A stretch of DNA of 64,000 nucleotides from Paenibacillus oralis (GCF_003863965.1 NZ_RRCN01000001.1:2862527-2926526), one strand, 5' to 3'. Counted from the stretch's first letter, positions 51,771-61,626 are shown. Made by a program: numbers and translations. Notes: a model not told the origin generated them from the sequence alone.

Positions 51771-51920
51771 ATATCATGCATCTTCATCGGTTGCTGTTAC
51801 CTAGTGCTTATACCCGGCCTGTTTCTTTAATGGTATATTATACGTAAAATCGGCAGCTAGGATCGGCTTTGCGAATATTTGTGAGCAACAGGTCAGTATG
51901 AGCAAAGGAGTGAACGAATC

Positions 51921-52808
51921 GTGAAATTAGCTGGAGCGGGGGACGCGATCCCTAGAGAAAAAGTATTGCTGGACAAAAGATACCCTTTTTTCATCGCGGA
52001 AACGATTGGGGTCAACGTCCATTACCAGAAGCTGCATTGGCATGACGTGCTGGAGATCAACTATATCAAATCCGGCTGCGGCTATTACATCATCAACGGA
52101 AAAACGTTCGAGTTCCGGCAAGGGGACATCCTGCTGATCAATTCCAACGATCTGCACTGTGCTTATGAGGTGCGGGATCTGGTCATTTTGGTCGTTGAAT
52201 TCGACATGTCCTGGTTCGCCGGCAGTCTCCGGTACGACCCCGAAATTCTTTCCCCGTTCAAAGATATGGGCGTTCACTTCACGAATCTGCTGGACCGGAC
52301 TTCGCCGTATATCGGCGAGCTGCGCGCGTTGCTGCAGTCCATGCAGGAGGAACATGAGCGGGAGCAGCGGTCCTATGTTTCCATGGTTCATGCCGCGCTG
52401 CTGCGCTTCCTGTCCTGCGTGAACCGCCACTTTCGCTCGGAGGAGGCGAGCAAGTGCAGGCCGGAGATCGGCTCCATGCAGTTGGAAAAGGTGCGCCGGG
52501 TTATTCACGCCATGGAGGAAAGGGTCGCCCACCCCTGGACGTTGGAGGAACTGGCCGCGTCCGCTTATCTCAGCCCGTCCCGATTCAGCGATATTTTTCG
52601 CCGGGCCGTCGGCACGCCCCCGCTCGAATACCTCATTCAGCTTCGGCTGGAGCATGCGCTTGCGCTGCTGGAAACGACCCCGCTAAAAATCAGCGACATC
52701 GCCATGGAATGCGGGTTCCGCAGCCTGTCCAACTTCAATCATTTATTCCGGAAGCATGTCGGCATGTCCCCGAAACACGCCCGCATCCGCAGCAAAGCCA
52801 ATCCGTAA
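51921..52808 (+). CDS. AraC-family regulator of the beta-glucan locus
   Basis: A 295-residue regulator. N-terminal cupin: YQKLHWHDVLEINYIKSGCGYYIINGKTFEFRQGDILLIN. C-terminal helix-turn-helix pair: WTLEELAASAYLSPSRFSDIF and LKISDIAMECGFRSLSNFNHLF, closing GMSPKHAR. GTG start with AAAGGAG upstream. It is the first gene before an ABC sugar transporter and glycosidases in the same direction, so it very likely senses a sugar and activates the locus. About 280 bp of AT-rich leader separates it from the permease. Confidence 0.88.
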   Translation: MKLAGAGDAIPREKVLLDKRYPFFIAETIGVNVHYQKLHWHDVLEINYIKSGCGYYIINGKTFEFRQGDILLINSNDLHCAYEVRDLVILVVEFDMSWFAGSLRYDPEILSPFKDMGVHFTNLLDRTSPYIGELRALLQSMQEEHEREQRSYVSMVHAALLRFLSCVNRHFRSEEASKCRPEIGSMQLEKVRRVIHAMEERVAHPWTLEELAASAYLSPSRFSDIFRRAVGTPPLEYLIQLRLEHALALLETTPLKISDIAMECGFRSLSNFNHLFRKHVGMSPKHARIRSKANP

Positions 52809-53085
52809 ATTTGAAAACCCAAAGTTCTTTTTCAGATTTCCATGAAAGTAACATGAACATAACATCCATAATTTCACTCACGTCAAATCAATATTAATTT
52901 TTAAACTTTCAGTAAAATATCGTAACTTTTCAGACGTATAACGGGAGATTTTCTCCGGATAAGTCTATAAAATAATTTGCAAATGACAGGTTACCTTACG
53001 TGGTTGTCGCGATCATGGTTGTACAGGGCCTGATAAAAAGGGGGGAGTGCCGCTGCAAACAAGCATTCGCAGGGAACGCAAAGGG

Positions 53086-54027
53086 ATGAGGAATACCGGC
53101 CGCAAAACTTACCCCAAACCGAAGTTGTATGCAAGGCTTCTCAGACAGTGGGATGTTCAGCTGATGGTCGTGCCGGCGCTGCTTTTTATCGTCGTATTCA
53201 GCTATATCCCGATGTACGGAGTGCTGATGGCCTTTCAGGATTACAGCATTTTCCAAGGTTTTTTGGCGAGCCCGTGGGTGGGCTTCAAGCATTTTGAAAT
53301 GTTTTTTCAGGCGCCCGAATTTTGGAGCGTCATCCGCAACACGCTGGTCATCAGCCTGCTGAAGCTGGCGGTGGGGTTCCCGGCTCCGATTCTTTTGGCG
53401 CTGATGCTCAACGAAGTAAGAAACCGGGCGTTCAAGCGGACCGTGCAGACGATCAGCTATTTGCCGCACTTTATTTCCTGGGTCATCGTTTCCGGGTTCG
53501 TCACCTCGCTGCTGTCCACCGACAACGGAAGTTTGAACATCGCGCTGCAAAATCTGAACCTGATCGGCGCGCCTATCAACTTTTTGTCGATTCCCGAGTA
53601 TTTCTGGACGATTTTGGTGACGACCGGCGTGTGGAAGGAAATCGGTTTTTCCTCCATCGTCTATCTCGCCGCTATCGCGGGCGTCGATCCGCAGCTTTAC
53701 GAAGCGGCGGCCATGGACGGCGTGAGCCGGCTGCGGCAGATGTTTTCCATTACATTGCCTTCGATCATGCCGGTCATCATCGTGTTTCTGATTCTGGATA
53801 TCGGCAATCTGCTGAACGCCGGATTTGAGGACATTTTGCTGCTTGGCGCAAATCCGGTGCTGCGGGATGTGGCGGATGTGATCGACACCTATGTGTACCG
53901 CGTGGGGATTCAGAACTCCAGATACTCTTATGCTACGGCTGTTGGACTGTTTAAAGGAGTGCTCAGCGTGGCGCTGCTCGCGGCTGCCAACTATGCGGCC
54001 CGCAGGTCGGGGAACAGCTTATGGTAA
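53086..54027 (+). CDS. Sugar ABC transporter permease, LplB-type
   Basis: About 313 residues with six membrane segments. WDVQLMVVPALLFIVVFSYIPMYGVLMAFQDY is the typical LplB first helix and LYEAAAMDGVSRLRQMFSITLP is the EAA coupling loop. The ATG at 53086 has AGGGA ten bases upstream; a GTG at 53047 adjacent to GGGGGA would add 13 residues. It forms the importer with the YtcP-type permease and the lipoprotein that follow. Such transporters lack their own ATPase gene and use a shared MsmX-type ATPase; none is in this window. Confidence 0.9.
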   Translation: MRNTGRKTYPKPKLYARLLRQWDVQLMVVPALLFIVVFSYIPMYGVLMAFQDYSIFQGFLASPWVGFKHFEMFFQAPEFWSVIRNTLVISLLKLAVGFPAPILLALMLNEVRNRAFKRTVQTISYLPHFISWVIVSGFVTSLLSTDNGSLNIALQNLNLIGAPINFLSIPEYFWTILVTTGVWKEIGFSSIVYLAAIAGVDPQLYEAAAMDGVSRLRQMFSITLPSIMPVIIVFLILDIGNLLNAGFEDILLLGANPVLRDVADVIDTYVYRVGIQNSRYSYATAVGLFKGVLSVALLAAANYAARRSGNSLW

Positions 54028-54062
54028 ATTCCTTTGCCGCGGAATGAAGAGGGGGAAGACAA

Positions 54063-54956
54063 ATGAAGCTGACTTTGAGTGACAAAAAGCTGTCCGCGCT
54101 CATTTACGCCTTGCTCATTGTGCTCGGTTTCGCTGCGTTTTACCCGTTCTGGAACGCTGCCGTCATTTCCTTCAACAGCGGAAACGACACGATGCGCGGA
54201 GGCGTAACCTTTTGGCCGCGCGCCTTCACCTTGGAGAACTACGCCGTCGTCTTCAGGGACGGGCGGCTGCTGAACGGATTTGCGGTGTCGGTGCTGAGAA
54301 CGGTCGTCGGCACGCTGCTGTCCATTTTGGCCACGGCCATTTTCGCCTACGGCATGACCAAAAGCTGGCTGATCGGGCGGAAGCTGTACATGATCATCTG
54401 CATCGTCACGATGTTTTTCAGCGGCGGCTTGATTCCCACCTATTTGCTGATCCGCGAATTGCAACTCATCGATACGTTTTGGGTGATGGTTGTTCCGGGG
54501 CTGATCAGCGTATGGAACATGATCATTTTCCGCACTTTTTTCAAAGGGATGCCGGCAGGGCTGGAGGAATCCGCGCGCATAGACGGCTGCTCGAATTGGG
54601 GGGTATTGTTCAAGATCATCCTGCCTCTGTCCGGGCCCGTTCTGGCAACGTTGTCCCTGTTTACGGCCGTATATCACTGGAATGACTGGTTCACCCCCAG
54701 CATTTACATTTCCAATGCCGATTTGCTGCCGATTCAGACGAAACTGCAGCAAATTCTGAACTCGAACATCATGACGGAGCAGATGTCGCAGATGGATTCC
54801 GCGGCCGCGAGCCATTTGAACCGGATGAAGACGGTGACGACCAAATCGCTGTCCATGGCGACGATGATGGTGGCGACGGTGCCGATTTTATGCGTGTACC
54901 CGTTTGTGCAGAAGTATTTTGTGAAAGGCGTGATGATCGGGTCGCTGAAGGAATAG
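54063..54956 (+). CDS. Sugar ABC transporter permease, YtcP/LplC-type
   Basis: A 297-residue permease with six helices. YPFWNAAVISFNSGNDTMRGGV near the N-terminus and LEESARIDGCSNWGVLFKIILPLSGPVLAT (coupling loop) define the family. It ends with the conserved FVKGVMIGSLKE. GAGGGGG precedes the ATG; it follows the first permease by 35 bp and is followed by the binding protein. Confidence 0.92.
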   Translation: MKLTLSDKKLSALIYALLIVLGFAAFYPFWNAAVISFNSGNDTMRGGVTFWPRAFTLENYAVVFRDGRLLNGFAVSVLRTVVGTLLSILATAIFAYGMTKSWLIGRKLYMIICIVTMFFSGGLIPTYLLIRELQLIDTFWVMVVPGLISVWNMIIFRTFFKGMPAGLEESARIDGCSNWGVLFKIILPLSGPVLATLSLFTAVYHWNDWFTPSIYISNADLLPIQTKLQQILNSNIMTEQMSQMDSAAASHLNRMKTVTTKSLSMATMMVATVPILCVYPFVQKYFVKGVMIGSLKE

Positions 54957-55044
54957 CCCTGCGGCTTTAACCTTTTCGCTGCCCGGCCGCGGCCGTTTCG
55001 AATGTTCAACGTTCATAGTTCGAGAAAACAAGGGGGAGTCTTGC

Positions 55045-56679
55045 ATGATGCATTGGAAAAAAATCGAAATGTCCGCTTTATCCGCCATACTCGCTACGCT
55101 GCTCGGTTTGACCGCATGCTCCGGCGGCGGCGGGGAGGCGGCCGCGGTGAACGAAGGGCAGCCGCAGGCGGATACGGAATCAAAGGAGGTGGTTAAACCG
55201 CTGACCTTTACCTTCTACGGCCATTACGACTGGTATACGATGCCGAATTGGGGGGAGGACTTGGCGACCAAATGGATCAAGGAGAACAAGCAGGTCATTG
55301 TGGAGCCGATCAGCTCCGGCGGCAACGCCAAGCAGAAGCTCAGCACGATGATCGTCTCCGGCGATTTGCCGGACGTTATTTGGCTGGAGCGCGGAGCGGA
55401 CGTGGAGAAGCTGCGCGCGGCGGGCATGCTCGTGCCGTTTGACGACTACTTAGGCAAATATCCGAACCTGAAAAAATGGGCAGGCGAATCAACCCTTGAC
55501 ATGCTGCGGTCACCTGATGGGAAGCTGTACCAGTTCCCGAACTGGTACACGACGCAGCCCAACGGCAATGCCGGCTATCTCGTGAACAAAAAAATCTACA
55601 ACGAGCTGGGCGCGCCGCCGCTGGAAACGACCGACGATCTGTACGCCTACCTGAAAACGGTCAAGGAGAAGTACCCCGACATCGTGCCGTTTGAGGCCGG
55701 GGAGGGCGCCGCGGGCGTGGAGGTGCTGACGACGGCGTTCGGCGAAAACCATCCGGCGACGTTTAATGCGATGATGGCGGTGCCTTCCGGAGGCGAGCTT
55801 ATTTCCATCTTTACCGATCCCGTTTACCGGGAAGGCATCCGGTTCGCCAACAAGTTGTACCGCGAAGGGCTGATGACGCAAGACGCGTTTACGCAAAAGC
55901 TGGAGCAGGTCGAGCAGAAGGTGCGCAGCGGGCAAATCGCCGTGTATGCGGCCTCCAGCCCGACGGAATACGGGGCGATCGGCAACGCGCTGCTGTCGGC
56001 CGAAGATCCGGAAGCCGGCTACATCATGGTCTGGCCGATTCACAAGCAAGGCCTCGACAAGAACAAAATTTACCCCGGCGACTATAAGCAGCAGGGCTGG
56101 AACGTCAGCGTCATCACCCGGTCCGCCAAAGATCCCGAAGCGATCTTCGCCTTCCTGGACTGGATGACCGGGCCGGAGGGGCAGCGGATTATCATGTGGG
56201 GACCGGAAGGGCTTTATTGGGAAGGGACGGATGATGAAGAGGCGCCGCTGTTCACGGAAAAGTACACCGCGGATACGAAGGGGCGCGACGAGCTTATGAA
56301 TTCCACCGTGAACTTCCAGTGGGTCGGCAACACGGTGTATGTCGACAACTCCAAGATAAAATTCGAATCGGCGCTCCCGCCGGAGAAGCAAAACTGGGAG
56401 TCGAGATGGCAATCGGAAATTACGTGGAAGACGCAGTACAACACGACGGAATTCACGAACCTTGACCCGGCCGGGGACAGCGAGGAAGGGATCGTGGCGC
56501 AAAGCGTGCTGGACATTTACAGCAAGACGATGGCGGCCGCGGTGATGAACGCGAAATCGGAAGCGGAGGTGGACGCTGTTTTGGATCAGGCGGAAGCGGA
56601 CGCGCAGAAGGCCGGCTATGCCAAATTGCTGAAATACAAGACGGAGAGATGGCAGGAGAACTTAAGTAAGCTGAAATAG
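55045..56679 (+). CDS. Extracellular sugar-binding lipoprotein
   Basis: A 544-residue lipoprotein, the usual size for LipO/YtcQ-type binding proteins paired with LplB/YtcP permeases. Signal peptide with lipobox near residue 25 (LLGLTAC), then a Gly-rich tether. GDLPDVIWLERGADVEKLRAAGMLVPFDDYL and AFLDWMTGPEGQRIIMWGPEG are typical of family 1 solute-binding proteins. It probably captures beta-gluco-oligosaccharides released by the GH16 enzyme of this operon. Confidence 0.9.
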   Translation: MMHWKKIEMSALSAILATLLGLTACSGGGGEAAAVNEGQPQADTESKEVVKPLTFTFYGHYDWYTMPNWGEDLATKWIKENKQVIVEPISSGGNAKQKLSTMIVSGDLPDVIWLERGADVEKLRAAGMLVPFDDYLGKYPNLKKWAGESTLDMLRSPDGKLYQFPNWYTTQPNGNAGYLVNKKIYNELGAPPLETTDDLYAYLKTVKEKYPDIVPFEAGEGAAGVEVLTTAFGENHPATFNAMMAVPSGGELISIFTDPVYREGIRFANKLYREGLMTQDAFTQKLEQVEQKVRSGQIAVYAASSPTEYGAIGNALLSAEDPEAGYIMVWPIHKQGLDKNKIYPGDYKQQGWNVSVITRSAKDPEAIFAFLDWMTGPEGQRIIMWGPEGLYWEGTDDEEAPLFTEKYTADTKGRDELMNSTVNFQWVGNTVYVDNSKIKFESALPPEKQNWESRWQSEITWKTQYNTTEFTNLDPAGDSEEGIVAQSVLDIYSKTMAAAVMNAKSEAEVDAVLDQAEADAQKAGYAKLLKYKTERWQENLSKLK

Positions 56680-56690
56680 GGGAGAACGCT

Positions 56691-57671
56691 TTGGACTATT
56701 TTTTGGGAGTGGACGGCGGAGGCAGTAAAACGCTAGCTGTCGTCACGGATGAACAAGGGCGGATTTTGGGGCGGGCCTTAAGCGGCTGCGGTAACCACCA
56801 GGTGCAGGAGGAGTTGGCCCGGCGCAGCATCATTGAGGCTGCGGGCGGAGCGCTGGCGCAGGCCGGGCTTGACCACCGGCAGATAAGGTATGCCATGTTC
56901 GGGCTGGCGGGCGCGGACCGCGAGGCGGATTTTCTGGTGCTGCGCCCGATGATCGCTGATCTGGGATTCCCGGAGCACGGCATCGTCTGCGATACGGAAA
57001 TCGGGCTGCGGGCGGGCACGCGGCAGCCGGACGGGGTCGTCGCCGTTTGCGGCAGCGGCACGAACTGCTACGGCGTCAACAAGCGGGGCGAATCGCTGCA
57101 GTGCGGCGGCTTCGGGTACATGTTCGGCGACTTCGGTGGCGGCGGCGAGCTGGCGGTGGAAGTGTTCCGTACCGTGATCCGCGCCTGGGAGGGCAGGGAG
57201 CGCCCGACCCTCCTTACCGAAGCGGTTCTGCAAACGTTGGGCTACCCTTCCGTGGAGCGCTTGTTTCACGACTATCTGGATCGCGGCGCGGGCGCTCCGG
57301 GCCACCTGGCCAAGCTGCTGTTTCAGGTGGCCGAGCGGGATGAGGCGGTGCGGCGGATTTTGCGGCGGCAGGGAAAAGAGCTTGGCCTGGCCGCCGCGGC
57401 GGTGATCCGCAAACTCGGCATGGGGGAGGACCGGTTTGACCTCGTGCTGGTCGGCAGCGTGCTGACGCGCGCCGATCACCGGTTCGTTACGCCTTATATT
57501 GAAGAGATCGTAAAGCGGGCAGCCCCCGATTGCAGCTTGCGCCGGCTTACGATGGAGCCGGCCGCCGGCGCGATTTTGCTGGCCATGGAGAAATCCGGGC
57601 GCCCGGTCGGCGAGTCCGTCTATGAGCGCTTGGATGCGGGATTGTCGGTAAAGGAGGAGCTTAAGCCATGA
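56691..57671 (+). CDS. BadF/BcrAD-family sugar kinase (N-acetylglucosamine kinase-like)
   Basis: A 326-residue ASKHA-fold kinase. FLGVDGGGSKTLAVVTD is the phosphate-1 loop, YAMFGLAGADREADF and VVAVCGSGTNCYGVNKRGE the phosphate-2 and adenosine regions. TTG start with AGGGGAGAAC upstream. It overlaps the GH4 gene (ATGA). The GH4 enzyme needs a 6-phosphorylated disaccharide and the transporter is ABC rather than PTS, so I infer this kinase phosphorylates the imported beta-disaccharide. Confidence 0.88.
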   Translation: MDYFLGVDGGGSKTLAVVTDEQGRILGRALSGCGNHQVQEELARRSIIEAAGGALAQAGLDHRQIRYAMFGLAGADREADFLVLRPMIADLGFPEHGIVCDTEIGLRAGTRQPDGVVAVCGSGTNCYGVNKRGESLQCGGFGYMFGDFGGGGELAVEVFRTVIRAWEGRERPTLLTEAVLQTLGYPSVERLFHDYLDRGAGAPGHLAKLLFQVAERDEAVRRILRRQGKELGLAAAAVIRKLGMGEDRFDLVLVGSVLTRADHRFVTPYIEEIVKRAAPDCSLRRLTMEPAAGAILLAMEKSGRPVGESVYERLDAGLSVKEELKP

Positions 57672-58978
57672 AACAGGAACTGAAAATCGCGGTGATCGGC
57701 GGAGGATCTTCGTATACGCCGGAGTTAATCGAGGGCTTTATTCAAAACTACGAGACTTTGCCCGTCACCGAAATCGCGCTGGTCGATATCCCGGACGGCC
57801 TGCGCAAGCTGACTATCGTCGGGCAGCTTGCCGAGCGCATGATCGCGGCGTCGGGCCTGCCGGTCAAATTGACGATGACGATGGACCGCCGATCCGCCCT
57901 GGAAGGCGCGGCATTCGTTACGACGCAACTGCGGGTGGGCTTGCTGGAGGCGCGGGCTTGGGACGAAACGATCCCTTTGAAGTACGGCATGATCGGCCAG
58001 GAAACGACGGGTCCGGGCGGCATGATGAAGGCTTTGCGGACGATCCCCGTCCTGCTGGACATCTGCAAGGATATGGAGGAGCTGTGTCCCGATGCCTGGC
58101 TGCTCAATTTCACCAACCCGGCGGGGATGGTAACGGAGGCGATTCACAAGCATTCCCGCATCCGCTCGATCGGGTTGTGCAACTCGCCGATCGCCGCTTA
58201 CAAATGGCTTTCTTCCTTGTACAAAGTGCCGGTCGAGCGCATCCATTGCGAGTTTGTCGGCCTGAACCATTTGCACTGGATCAGCAAGGTTACGATTGAC
58301 GGCGAATCCAAGCTGGAGGAGCTGCTGGACAACCGGGAAGGGTACTCCGCGCGCAACGTTCCGCAATTCGCCTGGAACGGCACGCTGCTGCAGGCGCTTA
58401 AGGCCATCCCTTCGTATTACCTGAAATATTTCTATCTGCAGCGCGAGATGCTGGAGGAACAGGTGCAGGCGGCTTCCCGCGGGGAGACCCGGGCCGAGAC
58501 GGTGCAGCGGCTGGAAAACGAGCTGTTTGAAATTTACCGGGATCCCGAATTAAAGGAGAAACCGAAGCAACTGGAGCAGCGCGGAGGGGCTTACTATTCG
58601 GAAGCGGCTGTCAAATTAATGAATTCATTGTATAATAATTCCAGTGATGTTCAGACGCTGAACGTTGCCAATCAAGGAACGCTTGATTTTTTGCCGGATG
58701 ATGCTTGCATTGAAGTGAACTGCCGGGTGACCGGCCAGGGGCCGGTAGTTCAGCCGGTGACCGTGATCCCCGAGGCCGTCAAAGGCCTGATCCGGTCCAT
58801 CAAAACCTACGAGCGGCTGGCCATCGAAGCGGCCGTCACCGGTGACCGGGGCTTGGCGCTGCTGGCTTTGGCGCATCATCCTTTGACTAGCTCCGTCAGC
58901 GCTGCCGAAAACATGCTGGCGGAAATGCTGGAGCAAAACCGGCGTTATCTCCCGCGATTTTTCGCGGCAATTCATTAG
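57668..58978 (+). CDS. 6-phospho-beta-glucosidase, glycoside hydrolase family 4
   Basis: A 436-residue GH4 enzyme. KIAVIGGGSSYTPELIEGF is the NAD+-binding loop; GLCNSPIAAYKW carries the metal-ligand Cys and VGLNHLHW the His; QETTGPGGMMKALRTIPVLLDI and NFTNPAGMVTEAI are typical of the 6-phospho-beta-glucosidase branch (CelF/LicH). It splits 6-phospho-beta-glucosides by an NAD+ and Mn2+-dependent redox mechanism in the cytoplasm. Translationally coupled to the kinase gene. Confidence 0.93.
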   Translation: MKQELKIAVIGGGSSYTPELIEGFIQNYETLPVTEIALVDIPDGLRKLTIVGQLAERMIAASGLPVKLTMTMDRRSALEGAAFVTTQLRVGLLEARAWDETIPLKYGMIGQETTGPGGMMKALRTIPVLLDICKDMEELCPDAWLLNFTNPAGMVTEAIHKHSRIRSIGLCNSPIAAYKWLSSLYKVPVERIHCEFVGLNHLHWISKVTIDGESKLEELLDNREGYSARNVPQFAWNGTLLQALKAIPSYYLKYFYLQREMLEEQVQAASRGETRAETVQRLENELFEIYRDPELKEKPKQLEQRGGAYYSEAAVKLMNSLYNNSSDVQTLNVANQGTLDFLPDDACIEVNCRVTGQGPVVQPVTVIPEAVKGLIRSIKTYERLAIEAAVTGDRGLALLALAHHPLTSSVSAAENMLAEMLEQNRRYLPRFFAAIH

Positions 58979-58985
58979 GAGGGAT

Positions 58986-59771
58986 ATGATGAAAAAGTTT
59001 AAAGTCTTTCAAAAAGTTCGCGGAGGTTTGGGAGTTTGTTTGGTAGGATGCAGCCTGCTGCTGGCGGCGGTTCCGGCGGCGGCGGCGGTCGGGTTTGAGG
59101 AGCCGCTGAACGCTTTTAACGGGAAGCTGTTCTATGCCTCGGACGGCTGGGAGAACGGCGAGGATTTCGGCGTAGGCTGGCGGGCGAACAACATCGAATT
59201 CAACAACGGAATCATGGCCCTTCGATTGGACAAGTCGGGATGTCCAAGCCGATGCTCCGGCGAGCAGTATGCCTCCGGCGAATATGCAACCATCGGGGAA
59301 GACTACGGCTACGGGCGTGTGGAAGCGCGGATGAAGGTGGCAAAAGGCGAGGGGCTGGTCACTTCACTGTTCACTTATTATGACCTCAACCCGGATCCGG
59401 ACATTGAAGAGAATGATGAAATTGATATTGAGATTCTCGGAAAAGACCCGACGAAACTGGAGACCAACTATTACACGGCCGGAGACGGAGATCATAGCAC
59501 GGTCATTGATCTTGGCTTTGATGCATCGCTGGACTTCCACGACTATGCCTTTGAATGGTCGCCGACCTCGATCAAATGGTATGTCGACGGCAAGCTGGTG
59601 CATACCGAGGACGGCTCGCGCGGACCGCTGCCGAGCCATCCGGGCAGCATCATGGTCAACTTCTGGGCGGGGGCGGGCAACGCCGCCAAATATTGGACAG
59701 GGAATTTTGTTTATCCCGGGTCCCCGGTTCGGGCGTACTATGACTGGATCAAGTATACCCCGGCAAAATAA
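58986..59771 (+). CDS. Secreted GH16 beta-glucanase (lichenase-type)
   Basis: A 261-residue protein with a signal peptide (VCLVGCSLLLAAVPAAAAV). The catalytic motif is DEIDIEILG (nucleophile and acid/base Glu at either end), with YGRVEARMKVAKGEGLVTSLFTYY before and FHDYAFEWSPTSIKWYVDGKLVHT after, as in Bacillus lichenases. It hydrolyses beta-1,3-1,4-glucan outside the cell. A cysteine pair (CPSRC) replaces the usual single disulfide arrangement. Last gene of the operon, eight bases behind the GH4 stop. Confidence 0.93.
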   Translation: MMKKFKVFQKVRGGLGVCLVGCSLLLAAVPAAAAVGFEEPLNAFNGKLFYASDGWENGEDFGVGWRANNIEFNNGIMALRLDKSGCPSRCSGEQYASGEYATIGEDYGYGRVEARMKVAKGEGLVTSLFTYYDLNPDPDIEENDEIDIEILGKDPTKLETNYYTAGDGDHSTVIDLGFDASLDFHDYAFEWSPTSIKWYVDGKLVHTEDGSRGPLPSHPGSIMVNFWAGAGNAAKYWTGNFVYPGSPVRAYYDWIKYTPAK

Positions 59772-59775
59772 TATC

Positions 59776-59808
59776 AAGAGGCCTTCCTTCATGGAGGGCC
59801 TCTTTTTT
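59776..59808. terminator. Rho-independent terminator of the beta-glucan operon
   Basis: AAGAGGCCTTCC, loop TTCA, GGAGGGCCTCTT and a T run. It may also act for the convergent small gene. Confidence 0.85.
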
Positions 59809-59815
59809 AATTTCT

Positions 59816-60031
59816 TTATTCCAGCGTGCGGTTTTCCACCGTTTTCATATAGTTTTGCGTATCCGGTTCGCGATGCTCTTCGCCCACCACCTTGCCCGGA
59901 TCCGCTGCCTCGGCTCCACCGGTAACGCTGTGCGCGAAGTTCGTAAACTGCTGCTTATGCTCGTTGTCCGCGTGTTTGGCTTTCAGCAGCTCCTCCGGAT
60001 CATTGGTCAGCCTGCGCTTTTGCTCGGCCAT
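59816..60031 (-). CDS. Small hydrophilic protein next to sodA (71 aa)
   Basis: An ATG at 60031 with AGGAGGAGG upstream starts a 71-residue protein (MAEQKRRLTNDPEELLKAKH to MKTVENRTLE) that is charged, Cys-free and without a membrane segment. I recognise no family. It follows sodA by 27 bp in the same direction and is probably cotranscribed; a stress or spore role is only a guess. Confidence 0.72.
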   Translation of the reverse strand: MAEQKRRLTNDPEELLKAKHADNEHKQQFTNFAHSVTGGAEAADPGKVVGEEHREPDTQNYMKTVENRTLE

Positions 60032-60058
60032 ATCGTAACCTCCTCCTGGCGATCGCCC

Positions 60059-60673
<615 letters not shown>

Positions 60674-60710
60674 AACGGAAAAACCTCCCGATTTTTTGGT
60701 TAAAAAGGTT

Positions 60711-60878
60711 GTTCAAAAAGTCGTCTTTTGATCACGAAGCAGGTCAGGAAGTGGTCTCGACGTCGAATCTTGAATTCAGCCGTGACTTCCGATGCTCACG
60801 TACCCAAAACGTACGCTCCGCTCCTCAGTCCCTAGCTTCATCCAACCTTCTCGGTGCTGAAAACCCGACTTTTTGAAC
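60711..60878. mobile_element. MITE-like palindromic repeat upstream of sodA
   Basis: Perfect terminal inverted repeats GTTCAAAAAGTCG (60711-60723) and CGACTTTTTGAAC (60866-60878). Inside is GC-richer sequence with GAAGCAGGTCAGGAAGTGG and CGTACCCAAAACGTACG dyads. It has no open frame. From memory this resembles a repeat seen between many Paenibacillus genes, but I could not check. No clear target-site duplication is seen. Confidence 0.7.
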
Positions 60879-60963
60879 ACGCACTTAAAGTGTCGATCGT
60901 ATTTACATACTCGAAACAAAACCTATTATTGGCAAATGATCAAAATATATGTATGAAAACCTG

Positions 60964-60987
60964 TTTTGTGAAGAGAAATTCACAAAA
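60964..60987. promoter_or_regulatory. Perfect inverted repeat, possible operator
   Basis: TTTTGTGAA, GAGAAA, TTCACAAAA. The arms match those of Rex (TTGTGAA-N4-TTCACAA) and Crp/Fnr-type sites, but the spacer is two bases longer than the usual one in both cases. It lies between sodA and an acetyltransferase gene, beyond the MITE. Confidence 0.45.
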
Positions 60988-60993
60988 AATAAA

Positions 60994-61021
60994 TGTAAAC
61001 GCTTAATATGAAGCGCTTACA
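60994..61021. promoter_or_regulatory. Imperfect palindrome with cre-like halves
   Basis: TGTAAACGCTTA and GAAGCGCTTACA are inverted with one or two mismatches. Each half resembles a CcpA cre box (TGWAARCGYTWWCA). Confidence 0.4.
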
Positions 61022-61182
61022 GAAGAAAATTGGTGTATTTCGTTGATTTCTATGGTTTAATGGACAAGGAAGCAGTTTTTTTCTCGATTTTTGTCTGGTT
61101 TCAATTATTCGCTTGATGTAAAAATAAAGGCCGCGCCTTTAACATGAATCTATCTAGTGTTAAGGAAAAAGGAGATCATAGC

Positions 61183-61626
61183 ATGCTTATTCGTTCCTTT
61201 CAGTTGAGTGATGTGAATCAAGTGATGGATCTTTTGCAGGTATCCTTGTCCGAGGCTTGCTACGAGGACACCAAAAAAGCTTTTGCCAGACAATTGGCCT
61301 GGGATTCCGAACTGATTCTAGTTGCGGAAGCGGAGGAAGAAATTCAGGGGGTCTTGATCGGAACGATCGACCAGAATACCGGGTGTATTTACCGGATGGC
61401 CGTTCACCCGGATTACCGCCGGCGCGGCGTAGGCAGAAGCCTCGTTTCCGCGATGGAACAACGTTTTCAGCAGCGCAATGTCCGCCGGATCATGGTGGCC
61501 GGTGACGAGCATAACAAAGCGATTATGCCGCTGTACGAAGCGATGGGCTACGGCGCAAGCAAGTTTTTAGAAGCGTTCCAGAAGCTTAGTATTGCAGCCG
61601 CGCGTTCTTTATCGGGGTCTAATTGA
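61183..61626 (+). CDS. GNAT N-acetyltransferase
   Basis: A 147-residue protein. MLIRSFQLSDVNQVMDLL is the usual start, CIYRMAVHPDYRRRGVGRSLVSAME the acetyl-CoA binding motif (R-x-x-G-x-G/A), and DEHNKAIMPLYEAMGY motif B. This resembles YlbP/YkkB-type small acetyltransferases. The ATG at 61183 has AAGGAG upstream; frames starting earlier lack one. Two palindromes upstream (60964, 60994) may control it. Confidence 0.9.
   Translation: MLIRSFQLSDVNQVMDLLQVSLSEACYEDTKKAFARQLAWDSELILVAEAEEEIQGVLIGTIDQNTGCIYRMAVHPDYRRRGVGRSLVSAMEQRFQQRNVRRIMVAGDEHNKAIMPLYEAMGYGASKFLEAFQKLSIAAARSLSGSN

Noticed and set aside
60964..60987. Calling TTTTGTGAA-GAGAAA-TTCACAAAA a Rex or Fnr site
   Set aside because: The spacing is two bases longer than the usual spacing for both regulators, so I list it only as an inverted repeat.
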